This document shows positions 22,036 through 34,300 of a DNA stretch of 64,000 nucleotides, piece by piece. Origin of the DNA: Tubulanus polymorphus (Eukaryota > Nemertea > Palaeonemertea > Tubulaniformes > Tubulanidae); NCBI RefSeq assembly GCF_964204645.1, contig NC_134030.1:2023855-2087854 (forward strand). Direction: 5' to 3'. Each line of letters opens with the position of its first letter. Positions within the stretch are counted from its first letter, which is position 1. The notes below the pieces were generated by a model that made no database searches, had not been told where the DNA came from, and saw only the letters and a program-made list of their open reading frames with translations. The position numbers were made by a program, and so were the translations under genes.

Positions 22036-23939
22036 TCAAGATTTCGTATCCTTTTGATCAGTATCCGCAGCTTCCGCAGGTGTCGCGGCAGTGGAAGCCT
22101 CATCGTCGTGGTGATTCCGTAATAAACCTCGAATCGATAAATCGTAGATGACTTCCTCGATTTTCTTGATGTCGTATTTCAATCCGTCGAAGCGTTTACG
22201 AAGCGCGTCGTTTTTTAGATTCAACAAACGAAATCCGGAATCTAAATCGCCGACGAACGAACCGATTCGTACCGGTCGCGTGTAATCACCGGCGGTTACC
22301 GAATTCACCGCCAGACGAGACTGCAACAATCAAACAACAAAAAATTGTTACAAAAACAATTCGTTTTTTCAGACAATCGAAATAAGCTTAAGACTTTTAA
22401 CTAAATCTTAACTCACCAATTCACTGGCTACGAGTAATAAACCCATTAGAAAATCATCTAAATCTATATGAAATCCGTCTTCCTTGTTCGATTTGACTAG
22501 AAGATAAAATAAACATGAAAAACAGCAATTCGTCAAAACTGTTGAACAGGAAAAATAAATAGAAAATGAAATAATTTCAACCATAGTCCGACTGTAGAAG
22601 TGAGTCCTGAATTGTCTCATTACCTCCTAACATTGCAGCTGTTTCATCTTTAGTGATTAAAGATTCAGTTTCCAGGTAAACAATTAACGCGCAAATGAAA
22701 ACCAAACGTTGACTTACGAACTTCCAATGATCATGAAATCTGTAAATCAAGAAATATAAGTAAATCTTCTCGTTTCATTGAAACTAAATCATCAGATATT
22801 GAAACTAAAATGTATCAACTGCGAATAGTTTAAACTTATTCTCATGAAAATTGGACGAATTCACAAATCACTAACAAACATTATTAATATTAGCATTGGT
22901 TTCTGTCCCGATATTATTTCAAATAAAAAAACCCACAACATAAAGAAAATTCATCGAGTCTCCTTGAGTCGTCTGTTTAGGTATTTCTAAAAACTGTTAT
23001 AACTGCATAATGAATGAGTTTTTGATAATTGCCCAGAGAATTCTTTATATCGTTGGCTTTATGCGTCACACTATTAGCGCGACCACCGGTAATATAAACG
23101 TACAACTAGCCTGTTATACCTGTAATACTGTCCGTCCGGAATTTTTGATTCCAATCCAGCGTAATATTTCTCGATGCCTTTTAAACTATTGCGAGCTGTT
23201 TGACAGATTGTGGAAACTGAAAAATCAATGATAAACGCACATAGAAATTCAATTCCAAAATGGCTGCATCATCAATCAGACAATGATATGGAATAGTAAC
23301 ACCTCAGTGTCAGCCCCCCCAGCTCCACACTGCACCCAGTTCCTATTTCCTTGGCACAGACCACTGCATATCTCCTTTGCCAAAGGAGATATGCAGTGGC
23401 CTGGGCTGGGAATTTTTAGATTAGATTTTATTTTACTTATAATCATTGCTATAATACATATACATTATATTTACAGGCAGAGTCATCGATTTTCAACAAA
23501 AAAATTAATATAGTAAATAGTAAGTTATAGTAAATTTTACCAACATAATTAACATAGATGGCGATACACGCACGGTGCTGCAGCCAGCGAGACCGAGCGG
23601 TCTGCTGACTATTATTTATTTACCTTTCACACTTACTATTTTTTAATCCTACAGGTTGATGAACAGCCTGAAGTCCTGTTATAATTTCGCGAGCCAATTG
23701 TTCAATTTCCCGGACTTGACTTCGAATTTCCTTAAGCGTAAAACAAACCAGCGACACATTAATCATGATTAGCTTAGAAAATGACAAAAATAAATTTAAT
23801 TTGAATTTGCAGCGAGATGTCATGGATTCTCGCCTCCCAGCGCCTGTCACACTCTCCTCACCTCTCTTATTTCTTGGTCGTGTTTAAGGTACTCTTGAAA
23901 TGACGTGAATATCTCAGACATGTTTGATGTTAAAGCCAT
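22036..23939 (-). CDS. TSN: Translin, 6 coding exons
   Basis: Translin is a single-strand nucleic-acid-binding protein that assembles with TRAX into the C3PO endoribonuclease (RISC activation, tRNA processing). Coding exons, 5' to 3' on the - strand: 23939-23862, 23730-23637, 23216-23120, 22739-22624, 22496-22417 and 22320-22036. Donors and acceptors are all GT and AG. Phases join to 249 residues; the vertebrate protein is about 228. Diagnostic text: MSEIFTSFQEYL, IEQLAREI, QYYRFHDHWKFVSQRLVF, VYLETESL, KEDGFHIDLDDFLMG, LAVNSVTAGDY.RP, DLDSGFRLLNLKND, LRKRFDGLKYD and KKIEEVIYDLSIRG. The family is almost entirely alpha-helical. Translation could start at the first Met (residue 1) or at Met7, where vertebrate translin begins. 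The C-terminus carries an extra acidic/Ala tail (DDEASTAATPAEAAD) not found in vertebrates. No catalytic residues are expected, because RNase activity resides in TRAX. Confidence 0.97.
23361..23399. repeat. Perfect 39-bp palindrome in TSN intron 2
   Basis: CCACTGCATATCTCCTTTG is followed by one C and then its exact reverse complement CAAAGGAGATATGCAGTGG. With 19-bp arms and a single-base centre it could extrude as a cruciform. It lies between TSN exons 2 and 3 and may be the core of a decayed foldback element. Confidence 0.95.
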
Positions 23940-24195
23940 TTTAGCAATGTTTAATACAGTTTTCCTTGTTTTTATTCGCCGGTGAAGCAGCGGATATTTT
24001 ACAGTACTCAGATATCGGAACGCCTAAAATGCGGTGGACGATATCGGCACAATTAGCGAAAACATGCAATCGGCCTCGGCACAAACTGGCAGAAGTCTAT
24101 CCCCGATTGCCAGAGTCTATTCCCGTTAGTGTATGAAAAATCCGCTAGTGTTGAGCATAGCGGCAGCACCGAACGGTATACTGGGCAGCACGTCG
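23940..24195. promoter_or_regulatory. TSN 5' flank / presumed promoter region
   Basis: This is the sequence directly upstream of the TSN start on the - strand. No TATA box or other core element stands out. The part at 24135-24190 (GCATAGCGGCAGCACCGAAC) is shared with 20985-21010, so a repeat begins within 250 bp of the start codon. Confidence 0.3.
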
Positions 24196-24450
24196 ATTTC
24201 TCAGTATCACCGGGTTCGAGCCCGGGACACCCCTGTACATCTTCTATTCAGCATCAGTACTACTCTGAATCAGTATCAGTAATTACTGGGTTCGAACCCG
24301 GGACACCCCTGTACATCCTCTATTCAGCATCAGAACATCTGAATCAGTAAATGACTGGGTCGAACCCGGGACACCCCTGTACATCCTCTAATCAGCATCA
24401 GGATCACTCTGACTCAGTTTCAGTAATTACTGGGTTCGAAAAGACGAATC
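24195..24450. repeat. Tandem ~80-bp repeat with a tRNA B-box-like motif
   Basis: Units carry GGGTTCGAACCCGGGACACC and CCTGTACATCCTCTATTCAG, then a CAGCATCAG and CTGAATCAGT run. Motif starts lie near 24212, 24289, 24357 and 24430. GGTTCGAACCC matches the T-loop/B-box of tRNA genes, but no complete tRNA can be folded. This is probably a tandemly amplified SINE fragment. A further single unit lies at 25030-25115. Confidence 0.75.
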
Positions 24451-24762
24451 AACGATTCCATTAACAGCGGAATCAGTGTCAGCTGTAGATTCATACACAC
24501 GAGACCTTGGAGCAATCAGACTCAAGCCGAGTCAAAGTGACAGATAGATTATGTAGGTTTTAATCTGCTGCCTGCTGTACAACAGATATTCAATACCAGA
24601 CACAGTTTGAAAGGGGGCACTGTGCCAAGCTGTGTTTGAAGATTATGTAGTAGGTGTCCAGTGTCAAGTTTCTACTGTAGCAGAGAGAGTGGCTTGAAGT
24701 CCTCATTGTCCAGCGGAACTATATTATCTTATGGGCAAAAGGAAAATTTTCGAATGATCCAA

Positions 24763-24833
24763 ATCTTGATTGATGTTAGCCGGGACATGCTGGAAATCTG
24801 ATTGATGTTAGCCGGGACATGCTGGAAATCTGA
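24763..24833. repeat. 35-bp direct duplication
   Basis: Two adjacent identical copies of a unit beginning TGATTGATGTTAGCCGGGAC and ending CATGCTGGAAATC. Confidence 0.9.
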
Positions 24834-25029
24834 TAGGGTTTCATATTGAACAGAATAGTATTCACAAGGTAGTCAATTCAGACTAATGACTTAAATTGCT
24901 CAGAACCTCAGCAACTTTTCGCATCTTCTTGAACTTTCTGTACTAAAAGAATTCCCGATTTGACAGAGAAATTGTTCAGCATCTCTGATCTGATCTTTTC
25001 CTGTTGTCTGATATTCTACGGCCAACCAC

Positions 25030-25115
25030 AAGCTCTGTACATCTTCTATTCAGCACCAGGACCACTCTGAATCAGTGTCAGTAATTACTGGATTCGAACC
25101 CGTGACACCTCTGTT
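25030..25115. repeat. Single unit of the B-box-like repeat
   Basis: Contains CTGTACATCTTCTATTCAGC, CACTCTGAATCAGTGTCAGT and ATTACTGGATTCGAACCCGT, matching the units at 24195-24450. It lies about 600 bp from that array. Confidence 0.75.
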
Positions 25116-26035
25116 AAGTGTAGGGATCAACTCATCTCGCAGTATACTATGAACCTCTATTAGATAAGTTTATTTCTAACACATCTTCTGTTTGTAAAAT
25201 AAAACTGTATCAATTTGCTGTCTATAATATTCATCTTTAAATAAGATTGTAATCCAGCAGGTGTGCTGGGGTAAGGTGACAAACACTACAGTAAACCGGC
25301 TCACCCTTACTGGGACGAACTGAGTCCAAGATTGGCACGAATTGAAGTGAAAGTCTGAGTAAGACTGTAAGGTTTACTGAAGTTATCTCTCATTACACTA
25401 TATAAAGTTGTAAATAAATCTGGACTTTAACTAGTTTACATGTCCATGAGTAGACCGAGTTCTAACTAAAATCCATTCAAACGAGTCAGTCGAGGAGAGA
25501 GGGAGGGAGAGCTTGAGTCAATGTGATACTATACTTGATTAATGTGATTCGAGTTAAGAGCCGAGTCTACTGTAGATTACAGAAAAAAGAACCACAAAAC
25601 AATTTGTAGCGAACAACTAAACCACGAATAGATCAGTAGTTGTGATCAATAGTTCAATACGTACATGTATCATATAAGTAAACATAAGTAAACAAAGACT
25701 TCAACCAATTATCAAACACCAAGTTGACTCGGCTCCTCTACAGATCCTCATATCATTTTATTGAAATAAATATGTATTTACAATAACTAATGAATTAATA
25801 CAGTCGTAATTAACGAACACCGACAGAAGTCAACACGAATAAATCAAGGTCAGTCATCATGTTATGTCAATATTCAAGCACACTACAGAACTGACTGCTG
25901 CATTTCAGTTCCACCTCAAAACAACATCAAAAACTCTTTAGAAACAATCAAAGATATTCTAACTTGTTTTATTTAAATTAAAATAAAATTCGAATTGAAC
26001 ACACATGTTCATACACAGGGTCGGTTGCACCCAGA
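25116..26035. other. Intergenic, nothing recognised
   Basis: AT-rich sequence. A GAGGAGAGAGGGAGGGAGAG purine tract lies near 25490. No exon or element end is supported. Confidence 0.4.
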
Positions 26036-26039
26036 CAAT

Positions 26040-26605
26040 AATTCTCCAAGTCTTAACATGCATTAGAGTTCTCCAAGTTCGAGCAACACATTAGAGTTCT
26101 CCAAGTTCAAGCAACACATTAGTGTTCTCCAAGTTCGAGCAACGCATTAGTGTTCTCCAAGTTCCAGCAATGCATTAGAGTTCTCCAAGTTCCAGCAACG
26201 CACTAGAGTTCTCCAAGTTCCAGCAACGCATTAGAGTTCTCCAAGTTCCAGCAACGCATTAGAGTTCCAAGTTCCAGCAACGCATTAGAGTTCTCCAAGT
26301 TCCAGCAACGCATTAGAGTTCCAAGTTCCAGCAACGCATTAGTGTTCTCCAAGTTCGAGCAACGCATTAGTGTTCTCCAAGTTCGAGCAACACATTAGAG
26401 TTCTCCAAGTTCCAGCAACGCATTAGAGTTCTCCAAGTTCCAGCAACGCATTAGAGTTCCAAGTTCCAGCAACGCATTAGAGTTCCAAGTTCCAGCAACG
26501 CATTAGAGTTCCAAGTTCCAGCAACGCATTAGAGTTCCAAGTTCCAGCAACGCATTAGAGTTCTCCAAGTTCCAGCAACGCATTAGTTCCAAGTTCGAGC
26601 AACGC
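26040..26605. repeat. 28/24-bp minisatellite, array 1
   Basis: About 20 units of GTTCTCCAAGTTCCAGCAAC plus GCATTAGA (28 bp). They mix with shorter units lacking four bases (GTTCCAAGTTCC). Other variants are GTTCGAGC and TTAGTG. Confidence 0.97.
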
Positions 26606-26800
26606 AAATGGTCAACAGATGCCATCTGAATATCAAAGCCAACATCGTGTTTGATTAGATGTTTCACATATTTTCACCTACAAGACAATCAAAAGGATAA
26701 AAAAGGATATTTTCAACAATCACTAAATCAATAAAATAAATTTATCTATTACAATATATACCTGATTTATAGTCAATTCAGATTCATGACTCATCCATTC
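26606..26800. repeat. Array-flanking block, copy 1
   Basis: Starts AAATGGTCAACAGATGCCAT, ends near GATTTATAGTCAATTCAGAT, and recurs at 27117-27305 almost unchanged. The minisatellite plus this block is therefore itself a duplicated composite of roughly 0.5 kb. Confidence 0.9.
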
Positions 26801-26804
26801 ATTC

Positions 26805-27116
26805 TCGAGCAACGCATTAATGTTCTCCAAGTTCCAGCAACGCACTAGAGTTCTCCAAGTTCCAGCAACGCATTAGAGTTCTTCAAGTTCCAGGAACGCA
26901 TTAGTGTTCTCCAAGTTCGAGCAACGCATTAGTGTTCTCCAAGTTCGAGCAACGCATTAGTGTTCTCCAAGTTCGAGCAACGCATTAGAGTTCTCCAAGT
27001 TCCAGCAACGCATTAGAGTTCTCCAAGTTCGAGCAACGCATTAGAGTTCCAAGTTCCAGCAACGCATTAGAGTTCCAAGTTCCAGCAACGGATTAGAGTT
27101 CCATGTTCCAGCAACG
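26805..27116. repeat. 28/24-bp minisatellite, array 2
   Basis: About 11 units of the same family as array 1, with the same two unit lengths. Confidence 0.97.
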
Positions 27117-27305
27117 CAAATGGTCAACAGATGCCATCTGAATATCAAAGCCAACATCGTGTTTGATTAGATGTTTCACATATTTTCACCTACAAGACAA
27201 TCAAACAACAAACTTAAAAGGATATTTTCAACAATCACTAAGTCAATAAAATAAATCTATCTATTACAATATATACCTGATTTATAGTCAATTCAGATTC
27301 ATGAC
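27117..27305. repeat. Array-flanking block, copy 2
   Basis: Second copy of 26606-26800, same orientation. It runs into TGATTTATAGTCAATTCAGA, which is also the conserved core of the repeats to the right. Confidence 0.9.
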
Positions 27306-28300
27306 TCCTTTCAACTAAGGGATAATATTCCTGTGAATCCCTGAAGGTATTTTTCAATCTTGTAGTAACATACCATCTCTAGATATTTCCTTATTACAAC
27401 AGGAAAACTCAAAATATGAATAATTTTGAATAATGTAAGACTTGAAAATTGATGTAATTTTCAATATCATACCTGATTTATAGTCAGTTCAGACTAATGA
27501 CTCGACGTTCCTTTGCAACTGTTAACTTTGTGACTACTTTGCAGCTTGACTGAGGCAGTTGACTCAGTACTACTGATCTCAGTGGTGTCATTCATCTAAC
27601 TGATGCCCGGTGATTGTCTCATCTCTGGTGACAATCAGTTCTGTGGTAAACCTCTCCACATTTGCTACAAGAAAACAAAAAATATGAATAATTTTCATTT
27701 TCATGACTGACTTATAGTCTGTTCAATGACTGATCATTCCTCTGGTATTGCGTTTCTAACGATTTGCTACAAGAAAACATGTAACAAACCATCATAATGT
27801 TTGGGACTTTTCCTAAAACAAGAAATCAATGTTACCTGTATCTTAACATACCTGATTTATAGTCAGTTCAGACTAATGACTCGACGTTCCTTTGGAACTG
27901 TTAACTTTCCTTGTGACTCAGTAACTTAGTTCCTGACTTTGACGGAGATTTCTCACTACTACTGATCTGAGTTGTGACATTCATCTAACTAATGCCAGGT
28001 GATTGTCTCATCTCTGGTGACACTTAGTTCGTCAATATTTGCTACAAGAAAACACAAAACATGAATAACTCTTAATTTTGAGACATTGAAAATTGATCCC
28101 TATAATTTCAATATCATACCTGATTTATAGTCAGTTCAGACTAATGACTCGACGTTCCTCTGGAACTATTAACTTTCCTTTGCGACTGTAACTTTTTTGC
28201 TGACTTTGACGGAGATGAATCAGTACCACTGATCTCAGTGGCGACCTTCATCTCACGGATGGCTGGTGATTGTCTCATCTCTGGTGACTCAGTTCAGTGG
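27306..28300. repeat. ~270-375-bp diverged tandem repeats
   Basis: The core CTGATTTATAGTCAGTTCAG plus ACTAATGACTCGACGTTCC recurs near 27474, 27850 and 28120, with a shorter version near 27710. Between cores are AGGTGATTGTCTCATCTCTG-type blocks and GCTACAAGAAAACA. A related AGTCAATTCAGACTAATGAC also occurs at 24870. Confidence 0.8.
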
Positions 28301-31300
28301 ACCAGCGATATTTCAAAGATTCAACCACCAAATAGCTATCAATGGATAGCTCTATGGAATATTTTTACAATCTAAACGTTTAGTCGTAATGAGGACATTC
28401 GGGAAGCAGAATCAATCGTAATTCAGCAACATATGATACAATATGTACAGAACCAACACCAGCGACATTTCAAAGATGCAACCACCACAAAGCTATCATT
28501 GGATAGCTCTTTTGAATATTTATACATTAAAAACTTTATGTCGTTATAAGGACGATCAGGAAACATAAGAATCATAATTCAGCGATATATGATACAATAT
28601 GTACACAGAACCAACACCAGCGACATTTCAAAGATGCAACCACCACAAAGCTATCAATGGATAGCTCTTTTGAATAATTTAGAATTCAAATTTAAAATTA
28701 AAGGAGGTCATCAGTGTTGTAACACACTGATAATTCAGCTCGTTTGTCACGTTTCTACATGACAGTTGAAGAAGGAAGGAGGAGACTCCTTAACTCATTA
28801 TCACCCCAAAACAGAGTGTATCAGTTAACACACAGCAGCAAGCAGCAGTATTAAAGGAGGTCATCAGTGTTGTAACACACTGATAATTCAGTCCGTTTGT
28901 CACGTTTCTACATAACAGTTGAAGAACTGTGTCATTATAAGGATAATCAGGAAACAGAATCAATCATAATTCAGCGACATATGATACAATATATACAGAA
29001 CCAACACCAGCGACATTTCAAAGATACAACCACCACAAAGCTTTCAATGGATAGCTCCTTTGAATATTTATAAATTTAAAACTGTGTCGTTATAAGGATG
29101 ATCAGGAAACAGAATCAATCATAATTCAGCGACATATGATGCAATATATACAGAACCAAGACCAGCGACATTTCAATGATACAACCACCACAAAGCTATC
29201 GATGGATAGCTGCTTTGAGTATTTATACATTTAAAAGTTTAAGTCGTTATAAGGACGATCAGGAAACAAAATAATCAATCCAAATTCACCGACATATCTT
29301 ACAATATATACATTGAACCAACACCAGCGACATTTCAATGATACAACCACCACAAAGCTATCGATGGATAGCTGCTTTGAGTATTTATACATTTAAAAGT
29401 TTAAGTCGTTATAAGGACGATCAGGAAACAAAATAATCAATCCAAATTCACCGACATATATTACAATATATACATTGAACCAACACCAGCGACAATTTCA
29501 ATGATACAACCACCACAAAGCTATCAATGGATAGCTCTTTTGAATAATTTAGAATTCAAATTTAAAATTAAAGGAGGTCATCAGTGTTGTAACACACTGA
29601 TAATTCAGCTCGTTTGTCACGTTTCTACATGACAGTTGAAGAAGGAAGGAGGAGACTCCTGCACCCAATATCACCACAAAACAGAGTGTATCAATAAACA
29701 CCCAGCAGCAAGCAGCAGTATTAAAGGAGGTCATCAGTGATGTAACACACTGATAATTCAGTCCGTTTGTCACGTTTCTACATAACAGTTGAAGAACTGT
29801 GTCATTATGAAACAGAATCAATCATAATTCAGCGACATGATACAATATATACAGAACCAACACCAGCGACATTTCAAAGATACAACCACCACAAAGCTAT
29901 GGATGGATAGCTCTTTTGAATATTCATACATTAAAAACTTTAAGTCGTTATAAGGACGATCAGGAAACATAAGAATCATAATTCAGCGATATATGATACA
30001 ATATGTACACAGAACCAACACCAGCGACATTTCAAAGATACAACCACCACAAAGCTATCGATGGACAGCTCCTTTGAATATCTATAAATTTAAAACTGTG
30101 TCGTTATAAGGATGATCAGGAAACAGAATCAATCATAATTCAGCGACATATGATACAATATATACAGAACCAACACCAGCGACATTTCAATGATACAACC
30201 ACCACAAAGCTATCGATGGATAGCTCTTTTGAATAATCATACATTAAAACCTTTAAGTCGTTATAAGGACGATCAGGAAACAAAATAATCAATCCTAATT
30301 CACCGACATATATTACAATATATACATTGAACCAACACCAGCGACATTTCAATGATACAACCACCACAAAGCTATCATTGGATAGCTCCTTTGAATATTT
30401 AAACATTTGAAACTTTAAGTCCTTATAAGGACGATCAGGAAACATAAGAATCATAATTCAGCGACATATGATACAATATGTACACAGAACCAACACCAGC
30501 GACATTTCAAAGATGCAACCACCACAAAGCTATCAATGGATAGCTCTTTTGAATAATTTAGAATTCAAATTTAAAATTAAAGGAGGTCATCAGTGTTGTA
30601 ACACACTGATAATTCAGCTCGTTTGTCACGTTTCTACATGACAGTTGAAGAAGGAAGGAGGAGACTCCTTAACTCATTATCACCCCAAAACAGAGTGTAT
30701 CAGTTAACACACAGCAGCAAGCAGCAGTATTAAAGGAGGTCATCAGTGTTGTAACACACTGATAATTCAGTCCGTTTGTCACGTTTCTACATAACAGTTG
30801 AAGAACTGTGTCATTATAAGGATAATCAGGAAACAGAATCAATCATAATTCAGCGACATATGATACAATATATACAGAACCAACACCAGCGACATTTCAA
30901 AGATACAATCACCACAAAGCTATCAATGGATAGCTCCTTTGAATATTTATAAATTTAAAACTGTGTCGTTATAAGGACGATCAGGAAAGAAAATAATCAA
31001 TCCAAATTCACCGACATATATTACAATATATACATTGAACCAACACCAGCGACATTTCAATGATACAACCACCACAAAGCTATCATTGGATAGCTCCTTT
31101 GAATATTTAAACATTTGAAACTTTAAGTCGTTATAAGGACGATCAGGAAACATAAGAATCATAATTCAGCGACATATGATACAATATGTACACAGAACCA
31201 ACATCAGCGACATTTCAAAGATGCAACCACCAAAAAGCTATCAATGGATAGCTCTTTTGAATATTCATCCATTTAAAATGTAAAGTCGCAATAAGGACGA

Positions 31301-34300
31301 TCAGGAAACAAAATAATCAATTCCAATTCACCGACATATATTACAATATATACATTGAACCAACACCAGCGACATTTCAAAGATAAAACCACCACAAAGC
31401 TATCGATGGATAGCTCTTTTGAATATTCATACATTAAAAACTTTAAGTCGTTATAAGGACGATCAGGAAACATAAGAATTATAATTCAGCGATATATGAT
31501 ACAATATGTACACAGAACCAACACCAGCGATATTTCAAAGATACAACCACCACAAAGCTATCGATGGATAGCTCCTTTGAATATTTATAAATTTAAAACT
31601 GTGTCGTTATAAGGATGATCAGGAAACAGAATCAATCATAATTCAGCGACATATGATACAATATATACAGAACCAACACCAGCGACATTTCAATGATACA
31701 ACCACCACAAAGCTATCGATGGATAGCTCTTTTGAATATTCATACATTAAAACCTTTAAGTCGTTATAAGGACGATCAGGAAACATAAGAATCATAATTC
31801 AGCGATATATGATACAATATGTACACAGAACCAACACCAGCGACATTTCAAAGATGCAACCACCACAAAGCTATCAATGGATAGCTTTTTTGAATAATTT
31901 AGAATTCAAATTTAAAATTAAAGGAGGTCATCAGTGTTGTAACACACTGATAATTCAGCTCGTTTGTCACGTTTCTACATGACAGTTGAAGAAGGAAGGA
32001 GGAGACTCCTTAACTCATTATCACCCCAAAACAGAGTGTATCAGTTAACACACAGCAGCAAGCAGCAGTATTAAAGGAGGTCATCAGTGTTGTAACACAC
32101 TGATAATTCAGTCCGTTTGTCACGTTTCTACATAACAGTTGAAGAACTGTGTCATTATAAGGATAATCAGGAAACAGAATCAATCATAATTCAGCGACAT
32201 ATGATACAATATATACAGAACCAACACCAGCGACATTTCAAAGATACAATCACCACAAAGCTATCAATGGATAGCTCCTTTGAATATTTATAAATTTAAA
32301 ACTGTGTCGTTATAAGGACGATCAGGAAACAAAATAATCAATCCAAATTCACCGACATATATTACAATATATACATTGAACCAACACCAGCGACATTTCA
32401 ATGATACAACCACCACAAAGCTATCATTGGATAGCTCCTTTGAATATTTAAACATTTGAAACTTTAAGTCGTTATAAGGACGATCAGGAAACATAAGAAT
32501 CATATTTCAGCGACATATGATACAATATGTACACAGAACCAATATCAGCGACATTTCAAAGATGCAACCACCAAAAAGCTATCAATGGATAGCTCTTTTG
32601 AATATTCATCCATTTAAAATGTAAAGTCGCAACAAGGACGATCAGGAAACAAAATAATCAATTCCAATTCACCGACATATATTACAATATATACATTGAA
32701 CCAACACCAGCGACATTTCAATGATACAACCACCACAAAGCTATCATTGGATAGCTCTTTTGAATATTTTTAAATTCTAAACATGAAGTCCTAATGAGGA
32801 CAATCGGGAAGCAGAAACAATTATAATTCAGCGACATATGATTCAATATATACAGAACCAACACCAGCGATATTTCAAAGATACAACCACCACAAAGCTA
32901 TCGATGGATAGCTCCTTTGAATATTTATAAATTTAAAACTGTGTCGTTATAAGGATGATCAGGAAACAGAATCAATCATAATTCAGCGACATATGATACA
33001 ATATATACAGAACCAACACCAGCGACATTTAATGATACAACCACCACAAAGCTATCGATGGATAGCTGCTTTGAGTATTTATACATTTAAAACTTTAAGT
33101 CGTTATAAGGACGATTAGGAAACATAAGAATCATAATTCAGCGATATATGATACAATATGTACACAGAACCAACACCAGCGACATTTTAAAGATGCAACC
33201 ACCACAAAGCTATCAATGAATAGCTCTTTTGAATAATTTAGAATTCAAATTTAAAATTAAAGGAGGTCATCAGTGTTGTAACACACTGATAATTCAGCTC
33301 GTTTGTCATGTTTCTACATGACAGTTGAAGAAGGAATGAGGAGACTCCTTAACTCATTATCACCCCAAAACAGAGTGTATCAATTAACACCCAGCAGCAG
33401 GATTAAAGGAGGTCGTCAGTGTTGTAACACACTGATAATTCAGTCCGTTTGTCACGTTTCTACATGACAGTTGAAGAAGGAAGGAGGAGACTCCTGCACT
33501 CAATATCACCCCAAAACAGAGTGTATCAGTTAACACACAGCAGCAAGCAGCAGTATTAAAGGAGGTCATCAGTGTTTTAACACACTGATAATTCAGTCCG
33601 CTTGTCACGTTTCTACATAACAGTTGAAGAACTGTGTCATTATAAGGATAATCAGGAAACAGAATCAATCATAATTCAGCGACATATGATACAATATATA
33701 CAGAACCAACACCAGCGACATTTCAAAGATACAACCACCACAAAGCTATCAATGGATAGCTCCTTTGAATATTTATAAATTTAAAACTGTGTCGTTATAA
33801 GGATGATCAGGAAACAGAATCAATCATAATTCAGCGACATATGATGCAATATATACAGAACCAAGACCAGCGACATTTCAATGATACAACCACCACAAAG
33901 CTATCGATGGATACTCCTTAACTCATTATCACCCCAAAACAGAGTGTATCAGTTAACACACAGCAGCAAGCAGCAGTATTAAAGGAGGTCATCAGTGTTG
34001 TAACACACTGATAATTCAGTCCGTTTGTCACGTTTCTACATAACAGTTGAAGAACTGTGTCATTATAAGGATAATCAGGAAACAGAATCAATCATAATTC
34101 AGCGACATATGATACAATATATACAGAACCAACACCAGCGACATTTCAAAGATACAATCACCACAAAGCTATCAATGGATAGCTCCTTTGAATATTTATA
34201 AATTTAAAACTGTGTCGTTATAAGGACGATCAGGAAAAAAAATAATCAATCCAAATTCACCGACATATATTACAATATATACATTGAACCAACACCAGCG

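Noticed and set aside
26040-27116. Regular short repeats that could suggest a CRISPR array
   Set aside because: Units are contiguous with no unique spacers, and the sequence is eukaryotic.
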